Below, piece after piece: positions 58,104 to 64,000 of a DNA stretch of 64,000 nt. The stretch lies in assembly GCF_030824335.1 (NCBI RefSeq), contig NZ_JAVBXX010000014.1, forward strand, positions 62,001-126,000, read 5' to 3'. Numbering within the stretch: position 1 is the first letter of the stretch; each line of letters starts with the position of its first letter. The notes below the pieces were generated by a model. It made no database searches. It was not told the DNA's origin and saw nothing but the letters and a program-made list of their open reading frames with translations. Both the position numbers and the translations under genes were made by a program. The DNA comes from Azonexus sp. (GTDB lineage Bacteria > Pseudomonadota > Gammaproteobacteria > Burkholderiales > Rhodocyclaceae).

Positions 58104-58547
58104 ATGAAAATCAGCACAGAAACGCCCAATCTTTACACCAACCAGCGCACACCGACGCCCGGCAAGGCACATACCAACTCCACGTCGTTTTCCGCAGCGC
58201 TAACGGCGGCCAAGACCGAAACATCTACCGTCAAGCCAGCAGATTTCACCAGCATGACCCGTCAGGAAATGTTCGATTGGATGAACGACCAAATTCGCAG
58301 TGGAAAAATGTCGCTCGATGAAAGTTCGCCTTTCTTGGGGATGACAATGAAGATATCCGTAGCGACCGGCCAACCGGTCAATATGTCTACAGATTTCGAG
58401 CGCTTCAATTTCGTTGAAAAGGCGCGCTTGGGTGTCGAAGGAGCGCGGTCACGCAACGACCAAGATTCAGCCAAGAACCTGCAGCGCGCCATCGAAATAA
58501 TGCAAAGAAACCAGGGACAGGCAATCAATATTGCTGCACGTGCATAA
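58104..58547 (+). CDS. hypothetical protein, unknown
   Basis: A 147-aa soluble protein rich in Thr, Gln and Asn. A disordered N-terminal 50 residues leads to MTRQEMFDWMNDQIRSGKMS and a C-terminal helix ending with IEIMQRNQGQAINI. RBS GAGAGGAAC lies upstream of ATG 58104. The TRQEM(F/A)DWMN pattern recalls small proteobacterial proteins of unknown role. No function is assigned. Confidence 0.65.
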   Translation: MKISTETPNLYTNQRTPTPGKAHTNSTSFSAALTAAKTETSTVKPADFTSMTRQEMFDWMNDQIRSGKMSLDESSPFLGMTMKISVATGQPVNMSTDFERFNFVEKARLGVEGARSRNDQDSAKNLQRAIEIMQRNQGQAINIAARA

Positions 58548-58592
58548 CAAACCACTTTGGCGTAACGCTCACCACTGAAAAGTTCTGACACC

Positions 58593-58952
58593 ATGCCCAC
58601 CGAACGCATCTCAAAACTACTCGAAGACATGCGTCTTCTCGATCCTGAGCGCTTCGAGCTTGTGCAAGCACTGAGAAAAGCCATCCTTGGTTTGGACTCC
58701 TTTATCTCCGAGGAAGTGAAATACGGTGGCATTTTGTTCTCAGCCGAGAAGCCCTTTTGCGGCATCTTCTCTTATGCAAAGCACGTTTCGCTGGAGTTTG
58801 GTGCGGGCGCATCTCTCCCGGACAAATTCAAGGTACTTGAGGGTGAAGGCAAGTTACGCCGCCACATCAAGCTTTCGTCTGCACAGGACATCGCGGAAAA
58901 GCATGTCGGCGAGTATCTTCTTTTGGCGCTCAGGGCACCCCAAAAGCCGTAA
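58593..58952 (+). CDS. DUF1801 domain protein
   Basis: A 119-aa protein of the DUF1801/YdhG type; EEVKYGGILFSAEKPFCGIFSY and GKLRRHIKLSS are characteristic. Fold is known for the family, but the role is not established. It follows the 147-aa orphan by 45 bases. Confidence 0.78.
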   Translation: MPTERISKLLEDMRLLDPERFELVQALRKAILGLDSFISEEVKYGGILFSAEKPFCGIFSYAKHVSLEFGAGASLPDKFKVLEGEGKLRRHIKLSSAQDIAEKHVGEYLLLALRAPQKP

Positions 58953-59029
58953 GTTGGGAAGTTGGGGCTCGCATCACCAAGAGCCGAATCTGCCCCATTT
59001 CCCCGGTCGACCGTAAAAATCCGCAATTT

Positions 59030-60229
59030 TCAGGCCGAACGCCCGATCAGTTCTTTCAAGCGCGCCAGCTTCGGCGCCACCATTGGCACCGTCAGCATCG
59101 TACTCGCCACGGCCATCAGCAAGAGTGCGGTGAACGCCTCGCTGGTGATGATTTCGCGGTCGAGCAGGATGTTGGCGAAGATGATCATGATTAGCGCCTT
59201 GGTCTGCAGCAGCCAGCCGATGATCGATGCTTCGCCCGGCGCCCAGTTCAGGATGCGGCCGGCGATACGCACGCCGATCAGCTTGCCGGCGACCGATGCG
59301 ACGAGCAGCAGCGCGGCGGCGACGAAGACCGTTTCGCCACCCAGCGTCCAGTTGGTACGCAAGCCGGTGGACAGGAAAAATACCGGCATGGCGACAAGCA
59401 GCACGTGGTGGCGCAGCAAATCCATTTTTTCCTGATCGAACCATTCGGCTTCCATCACTGCACCCGCCAGGAAAGCGCCGACCATGAAATGCAGGCCGGC
59501 CCAGTCGGCACCGAAACCGCAGACGGCGAGCCAGATCAGCGCGACGTACCAGCGGTCGCGCTCGACCAGGCGGGCCATCAATTTGTGGAACAGCCAGCCG
59601 ATCACGACAAAGGCCAGCAGGAAGACCAGTTGTTTGCCGACCCGGCTCCAGTCCATCAGGATCAGCGCCAGCACGCCCCAGATCGCAATGTCGTCCAGGC
59701 TGGCGTAACGCAGGATGCGCTGACCGATGGGCTGGCGCAGCACGTCCAGCTTTTCCATGAACAGGATCAGGATGGGCAGGGCGGTCACCGCACAGGCCAT
59801 GCCAACACCCAGGATGAACTGCCAGCGCAAGCCTTGCGCGCCCAGCCAGCCGTCAGCCAACAGCAAAATCCCCGCCGCCACACTACCGAGCAGCAACGGT
59901 ACACCCAAAGCCAGACCAGCGGTAATGCCGCTTTCCCGCCGATAGGCCCAGGCTTTTCTCAGGTCCAGCTCGATACCGGCGATCATCACGAAAATCATCA
60001 CCGCCCACCAGGCGATGCCGTTCAGCGACTGGATGACCGGCGCCGTGAAGACGAAACTGTAGTAATCGGGAAAGGCCTGACCGAGCACGCCGGGGCCGAG
60101 CAGGATGCCGGTCAGAATCTGTACGACAACCAGCGGCGCGTAATACTCGGTACGGCCGATCCGCCAGATCAGCCAGGGCAGCGCGAAGATCAGGATCATC
60201 GCGATCAGGAAGAGTTCGGTGGTATTCAC
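59030..60229 (-). CDS. cation:proton antiporter (CPA2-like)
   Basis: A 399-aa membrane protein with about 12 helices; family patterns are MIAGIELDLRKAWAYRRE, LPILILFMEKLDVL and AGLHFMVGAFLAGAVM. GTG 60229 overlaps the methyltransferase stop as GTGA; the frame upstream to 60490 lies inside that gene. It is the last gene of the minus arm, with an unclear link to the pigment. Confidence 0.88.
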   Translation of the reverse strand: MNTTELFLIAMILIFALPWLIWRIGRTEYYAPLVVVQILTGILLGPGVLGQAFPDYYSFVFTAPVIQSLNGIAWWAVMIFVMIAGIELDLRKAWAYRRESGITAGLALGVPLLLGSVAAGILLLADGWLGAQGLRWQFILGVGMACAVTALPILILFMEKLDVLRQPIGQRILRYASLDDIAIWGVLALILMDWSRVGKQLVFLLAFVVIGWLFHKLMARLVERDRWYVALIWLAVCGFGADWAGLHFMVGAFLAGAVMEAEWFDQEKMDLLRHHVLLVAMPVFFLSTGLRTNWTLGGETVFVAAALLLVASVAGKLIGVRIAGRILNWAPGEASIIGWLLQTKALIMIIFANILLDREIITSEAFTALLLMAVASTMLTVPMVAPKLARLKELIGRSA

Positions 60230-60972
60230 GGCCGGCGCGCGGTGTATTCGCGGAAAATACCGAAGGTCAGCGAGCACTGCACATCGACAAAACCGGCCCG
60301 GCGCAGGGCGTCGAGAATGCGCTCCGGCTCGATGGCTGCTTCGATGGTGTCGCCGTAATAGGCCCAGAGCCGGCCGACATCGGCATAACGTCCCATCAAC
60401 CGGGCCAGCAAAGGCACCACGCCACCGATGTAGGCGCGCAAGGCGAGTTGCCCCAGACGATTTTGCGGTCGACTGATCTCCATCAGACAAACGCTACCGC
60501 CCGGTTTGAGGACGCGCAGATATTCGCTGAAGGCCTGGTCCATGTCGCCGACGTGACGCAGCGCGTAGCCCATCGAAACGAAATCGACGCAGGCATCGGG
60601 CAAGGGAATCGATTCGGCGTAGGCGACCAGCGTTTCCACGTCGAGCTTCTTGCGCAGTTCGGCCAGCATGCCGGGCGAGGGATCAAGCGCCACCACCCGG
60701 CCCGTTGGCCCGACCAGTTCCTGCGCCGCCACGGCCACCAGACCGGTTCCGGCGGCCACGTCGAGCACATGCATGCCCGGCTGCAAGCCACAGCGCTGCA
60801 GGACCTCGCGGCGATACCAGGCACCACTGCCCAGCGCGGTAATGCGTTCGGCGTTGTCGTAGCCGGGCGCCGCCTCGTCGAACATCGTGCGCGTGACGGA
60901 ACGCCGCTCCGCTTCATCGGCAAAATAGGTGTTCAGGCGAGGATCTTTTTTCAGCGCGGCGTTTTTTTCCAT
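60226..60972 (-). CDS. UbiE/COQ5-type SAM-dependent methyltransferase
   Basis: A 248-aa methyltransferase. SAM loop MHVLDVAAGTGLVAVAAQ, then VVALDPSPGML and SMGYALRHVGDMDQAF resemble UbiE. Placed between a GT2 gene and an antiporter in the polyene minus arm, so it may modify the pigment head group rather than quinone. Confidence 0.88.
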   Translation of the reverse strand: MEKNAALKKDPRLNTYFADEAERRSVTRTMFDEAAPGYDNAERITALGSGAWYRREVLQRCGLQPGMHVLDVAAGTGLVAVAAQELVGPTGRVVALDPSPGMLAELRKKLDVETLVAYAESIPLPDACVDFVSMGYALRHVGDMDQAFSEYLRVLKPGGSVCLMEISRPQNRLGQLALRAYIGGVVPLLARLMGRYADVGRLWAYYGDTIEAAIEPERILDALRRAGFVDVQCSLTFGIFREYTARRP

Positions 60973-60996
60973 GGTTCCTGGACAGACGAGAGATTT

Positions 60997-61758
60997 TTAT
61001 GGGTGCAGCAAGCGCCGGACAATCAGCCCGGGCAACCGCCAGATAAAACCGAGAAACAAGCGGGTATGCATCCAGGTCAGCAAGGTGTTGTCGCGCAGGT
61101 AACGAAAATGCGAGACGCCGCCTTCGTCGGGCCGGAAATAGCGCACCGGCGCATCCTTGTTGATTGGCCAGACACCGGCCCAGCACAGGCGGACCACGGC
61201 TTCCGGATCGAAATCGAAACGCCGCATCCAGCGGTTGTTGCGCATGATGCGGATCAGCGGGGTCACCGGGTAAACGCGAAAACCGTACAAGGAATCACCG
61301 ATCCCCATCCACAGGGTTTCCAGATTGGCCCAGGCATTCGAGACCTTGCGGCCATTGACGCGCAAGGCCGGGGCATCGGCGGCGAAAACCGGCTTGCCAA
61401 GCACCATCGCGGCCGGCGCAGCCTGCGACGCGGCCATGAAATCGGGAATCAGCTCGACCGGGTGTTGACCGTCGGAATCCATCGTCAGGGCATGCGTAAA
61501 GCCTTCGCTGGCAGCCAGGGTGAGCCCTTCCAGCACGGCGCTCCCCTTGCCGCGGTTTTCCGGCAGCACGATGACGCGCAAACCGGGATCGGCCAGCGCC
61601 ATGGCTTGCAATGGCTCGATGCTGCCGTCGGTACTGCCGTCGACCACGACCCAGACCGGTGTCCACTGTGCCCGTGCAGCACGCACGGTATCCATGACCT
61701 TGGGGCCTGGGTTGTAACTGGGGATCAGGACAAAGTGGGTCGTTGAGACGAGTGACAT
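60997..61758 (-). CDS. glycosyltransferase family 2
   Basis: A 253-aa GT2 enzyme. Nucleotide-sugar loop LIPSYNPGPKV, VVVDGSTDGS, and the DxD-like DSDGQHP. It likely glycosylates the polyene lipid or its acceptor. Genes of this type (XanJ-like position) occur in xanthomonadin-type clusters. Confidence 0.9.
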   Translation of the reverse strand: MSLVSTTHFVLIPSYNPGPKVMDTVRAARAQWTPVWVVVDGSTDGSIEPLQAMALADPGLRVIVLPENRGKGSAVLEGLTLAASEGFTHALTMDSDGQHPVELIPDFMAASQAAPAAMVLGKPVFAADAPALRVNGRKVSNAWANLETLWMGIGDSLYGFRVYPVTPLIRIMRNNRWMRRFDFDPEAVVRLCWAGVWPINKDAPVRYFRPDEGGVSHFRYLRDNTLLTWMHTRLFLGFIWRLPGLIVRRLLHP

Positions 61759-61761
61759 GAT

Positions 61762-62538
61762 TCAGACTGCTGCGGTCGACGGTGAAAACGAGGCTAATTC
61801 ACTGCGGAAATAGGCCTCCAGTTCGCGGGTAAAGACCTTGACGTTGCCCGGCGGGTCGAAACGCCGACCCAGCCGGATGCGGCAATGCAGCGGTAACGAT
61901 GCCGGCCGGAACAAAGGCCAGGCCTTGCCCAGGTAGGGCGTGGAAAATTCGATCAGCAAAGTTTGCACTGGCACCTTGGCCCGCCCGGCAATCAGCCCCG
62001 TCGTCGGCATGCAGGTATCAAGCGGCATATTCCGCGTGCGCGTACCTTCCGGAAAGATGACGAGATGCGCCCCGGCATGCAACTCCTCGCGTGCCTTGAT
62101 GATCATCTCGATCGCTGCATTGTTACCGATATACCTGGCCAACCGGGCTGCTGCACCGAACAGGATGTTGTCGAGCAAGCTCGCTTTCATGATGCAGACC
62201 GCTTTGGGCAAGCGTGACAGGATCATTGGCGCATCAAGCAGCGAGGGATGATTGGCCACCAGGATCAGCGGGCCTTCGTCGCGTAATTGATCCAGATCGC
62301 TCAGATCGAAACGGCAGGCGCAGCAGGTTTGCAGAAAAGCCAGATAAATGCGCATGCCCCAACGAATGGCCTGACGCCCCAGCGGCAAGCCAATGCGCCG
62401 CGGTAGCAGGGGATTGAGCAACATGGCAAAGGGCAACCAGATCAGGCAGATGACGGCCAGTCCGCCCAAGCCGCAATACATCGCGACATACTCGTACAGG
62501 CGCCACAGGATTTTTTTTTCTTGATGCAACGGATTCAC
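61762..62538 (-). CDS. 1-acyl-glycerol-3-phosphate acyltransferase-like (PlsC)
   Basis: A 258-aa membrane acyltransferase. The HX4D motif is in ANHPSLLDAP and the substrate motif is FPEGTRT. It starts in a 4-base overlap with the chorismatase gene. Possibly builds the lipid anchor of the polyene. Confidence 0.9.
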   Translation of the reverse strand: MNPLHQEKKILWRLYEYVAMYCGLGGLAVICLIWLPFAMLLNPLLPRRIGLPLGRQAIRWGMRIYLAFLQTCCACRFDLSDLDQLRDEGPLILVANHPSLLDAPMILSRLPKAVCIMKASLLDNILFGAAARLARYIGNNAAIEMIIKAREELHAGAHLVIFPEGTRTRNMPLDTCMPTTGLIAGRAKVPVQTLLIEFSTPYLGKAWPLFRPASLPLHCRIRLGRRFDPPGNVKVFTRELEAYFRSELASFSPSTAAV

Positions 62539-63605
62539 AATGGCTCAGCCGGGTGCTTGGCGGATGCGCCGGATTCCAGCGAATGCATTGCCATGGCTTC
62601 AATTTCAACCAGCAGATCGGCGCGACAGATATCAGCCTCGACATAGACGATCCCGGCATCGCCGAGGGTCGGCGACAAAATGTTCCGAACAACCGGGTAA
62701 TCGGCGGCATGCCGCAGGTAAACCCGGTAAATCAGCGCATCCGGCATGAACCGGGCCGAGCGGCACAGGCGATTGGCTTCACTCACCACGGCAAGGATAT
62801 TGGCCAGCGATTCGCTGCATTGCCCGGCGATATCTCCCGGATGCACCGTCTGATGTCCAACAATGCTCGCGGTACCGGAGATGAAGAGAATTTCCTGCCC
62901 CGGCGGGTAGACCAGCGCAGCACGCGAAAAGATCGGGCTACGCGGTCCGTATTCAGCCGGATAGTGATAAGCACTGATCTGCCGGGGATTTTCCACCGCC
63001 ACGGCGGGTACTGCACCAGCCAGGAATGCAATGGACAACGGTCCCGCTGACAAGCCGATGGCACAAGCGGCCGGCACATTGCCGGTCGTCCCTTGGCGAC
63101 AAGCCAGAAATGCATCCTGGCGACCGATGTTGAATTGCCGGTAACGCTCCAGGCCTGCCGTTTCTTCATTGATCCCGGCCAGGTAATTCCAGACACGCCA
63201 CAAGGCCGGCAGCTTCTGGGCGTCGAGCAAGCGAAAGATCCGGCGATAGGCTTCCTCGCTGGCTGCCTGAATGGCCGGACAGCCAGCGGCGGAAAAATCT
63301 GCTTCGTCCAGCTCGATCACGCCGTACAGCACATCGCCAGCACGGCGCCAGGCGATCCCTTCGTCACAACCGGACCGACAGGGTGCATCAACCCACCAGA
63401 CATCGCACAAGGTGCTTGCTGTCGATCCTGGCAGATGCGCGGAAATATGCTGTTGTGGCCAGTTGACCGCAGAATTTTCACTACCGAGCCTGGCACCGCC
63501 CAGAATACAGCCCGTTTCACGTGAAACGACTGAATGGCTCAGTTGAGCCACACCGGATACAAAATTCAGGAAAGACACGTCAGACCGAATCCATCGCCGG
63601 ATCAT
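62535..63605 (-). CDS. chorismatase, FkbO/Hyg5/XanB2 family
   Basis: A protein of about 356 aa that cleaves chorismate; XanB2-type members release 3- and 4-hydroxybenzoate. Family-like segments are YGPRSPIFSRAALV and the C-terminal EADICRADLLVEIEA, with a RidA-like fold expected. It overlaps the halogenase end upstream and plsC downstream. The start is uncertain: ATG 63605 and TTG 63608 are both possible, and a later start would place the parS site outside the gene. It supplies the aromatic starter of the polyene. Confidence 0.82.
   Translation of the reverse strand: MIRRWIRSDVSFLNFVSGVAQLSHSVVSRETGCILGGARLGSENSAVNWPQQHISAHLPGSTASTLCDVWWVDAPCRSGCDEGIAWRRAGDVLYGVIELDEADFSAAGCPAIQAASEEAYRRIFRLLDAQKLPALWRVWNYLAGINEETAGLERYRQFNIGRQDAFLACRQGTTGNVPAACAIGLSAGPLSIAFLAGAVPAVAVENPRQISAYHYPAEYGPRSPIFSRAALVYPPGQEILFISGTASIVGHQTVHPGDIAGQCSESLANILAVVSEANRLCRSARFMPDALIYRVYLRHAADYPVVRNILSPTLGDAGIVYVEADICRADLLVEIEAMAMHSLESGASAKHPAEPL
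63514..63527. promoter_or_regulatory. parS site (GTTTCACGTGAAAC)
   Basis: A perfect palindromic copy of the canonical parS core near the 5' end of the chorismatase gene. Confidence 0.85.
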
Positions 63606-64000
63606 CAACCCGGCGAATATTGAAACGCCGGCGCTTCCAGCCCATGAAAGCGCGCTTCGGCTGAATCAGGTTGGCAATGTAATAGAGCAGCTTGAACATC
63701 CAGATCGAACGCCAGATCGGCGTCTTGCCGAAAACATCGCCGGCCAGCACGGAAAGTAGCGCTTCCTTGACCCGGAAGATGTTCTTCGGATACATGAAAA
63801 AATCGCGCATGATCGGATTGGTGACCCGGTAAATGAACCAGGAAAATTCCTTCGGCCCATGCTTCATCTGGCGATCGAAATGTTTGAGTGCGGCTGCCGC
63901 AGTGGCCGGATTTTTCAAGCAGCTATCGACGGCCTCGGCACCGAGCACACCACTGTTCATTGCCAGCCAGACACCGGATGAAAATACCGGATCAATGAAG
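63580..64000 (-). CDS. FAD-dependent halogenase-like protein (3' part only)
   Basis: The C-terminal 140 residues of a flavin-dependent halogenase-type protein; the gene runs past the window end. Beyond the apparent Met at 63960 the frame continues upstream and reads FIDPVFSSGVWLAMNSGVLG, a hallmark of tryptophan-halogenase-like flavoproteins. It suggests halogenation (bromination or chlorination) of the aryl head, as in xanthomonadins. The catalytic lysine would lie outside the window. Confidence 0.8.
   Translation of the reverse strand, partial: FIDPVFSSGVWLAMNSGVLGAEAVDSCLKNPATAAAALKHFDRQMKHGPKEFSWFIYRVTNPIMRDFFMYPKNIFRVKEALLSVLAGDVFGKTPIWRSIWMFKLLYYIANLIQPKRAFMGWKRRRFNIRRVDDPAMDSV

Noticed and set aside
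58536..58545. CACGTG in TGCACGTGCA as a fifth parS site
   Set aside because: Flanks are GCACGTGC rather than TTYCACGTGRAA, so it lacks the ParB half-site bases.
59405..60358. 317-aa plus-strand open frame
   Set aside because: Gln/Asp/His-rich shadow of the antiporter gene.
60448..61746. 432-aa plus-strand open frame
   Set aside because: Antisense to the UbiE-like and GT2 genes; no motif support.
1..64000. CRISPR arrays, tRNA/rRNA genes, insertion sequences
   Set aside because: No regularly spaced direct repeats, no cloverleaf or rRNA-like sequence and no transposase frames were seen on reading through the window.

Overview
The window looks like a betaproteobacterial chromosome, most likely Rhodocyclales of the Dechloromonas/Azonexus type. 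This is inferred from gene content and order (recA-recX, then lptB-rpoN-hpf-ptsN-hprK; a DUF3683-FAD/Fe-S fusion; a xanthomonadin-type aryl polyene cluster), high GC and dense 4-bp overlapping operons. No rRNA, tRNA, IS element, phage or CRISPR was seen, and no gene-free stretch exceeds 300 bases. Four 14-mers matching chromosomal parS (11592, 33314, 47064, 63514) suggest that this segment lies close to the replication origin.

Left part (1-38 kb) is mostly housekeeping. It holds a HIT protein and a large FAD/Fe-S oxidoreductase; a small AT-richer accessory pair (AAA/ABC-type ATPase plus PD-(D/E)XK nuclease, 4.6-6.2 kb) that looks like a defence module; yqaA; and ilvA, cysK and a PatB-type C-S lyase. 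After these come folate cyclo-ligase, slt, an NDUFA9-like reductase, cca and a few small proteins, then a FIST sensor with a hybrid histidine kinase. ttcA and an FHA protein with a degenerate cyclase domain precede the recA-recX-lptB-rpoN-hpf-ptsN-hprK block on the minus strand. rluA, a sodium:solute symporter, a VanZ protein, a 2Fe-2S ferredoxin, a hydrolase, a NodIJ-type ABC exporter, cutA and dsbD follow on the plus strand.

Right part (39-64 kb) is an aryl polyene cluster in two converging arms. The plus arm (39113-55003) encodes two acyl carrier proteins, two active ketosynthases plus a Cys-less ketosynthase-like partner, an acyl/aryl-activating ligase, two hot-dog dehydratases and a ketoreductase. 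It also encodes an HtrB-like acyltransferase, a LolA-like carrier and an MMPL exporter for moving the lipid outward, with extra genes: a hydrolase, a NodB deacetylase, a methyltransferase, a J-like/DUF898 membrane protein and an M48 protease. The minus arm (64000-59030) supplies a flavin halogenase (cut by the window end), an XanB2/FkbO-type chorismatase, a PlsC acyltransferase, a GT2 glycosyltransferase, a UbiE-like methyltransferase and an antiporter. Together they predict a chorismate-derived 3- or 4-hydroxybenzoate-primed, possibly halogenated polyene pigment anchored to a lipid in the outer membrane.

Between the arms (55.0-59.0 kb) lies an accessory patch: an 81-aa orphan protein, a divergent LysR/MFS pair, a 147-aa orphan and a DUF1801 protein. 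Across the whole window a SalI-centred palindrome (GCGGTCGACCGC and half-sites) recurs far more often than base composition predicts.
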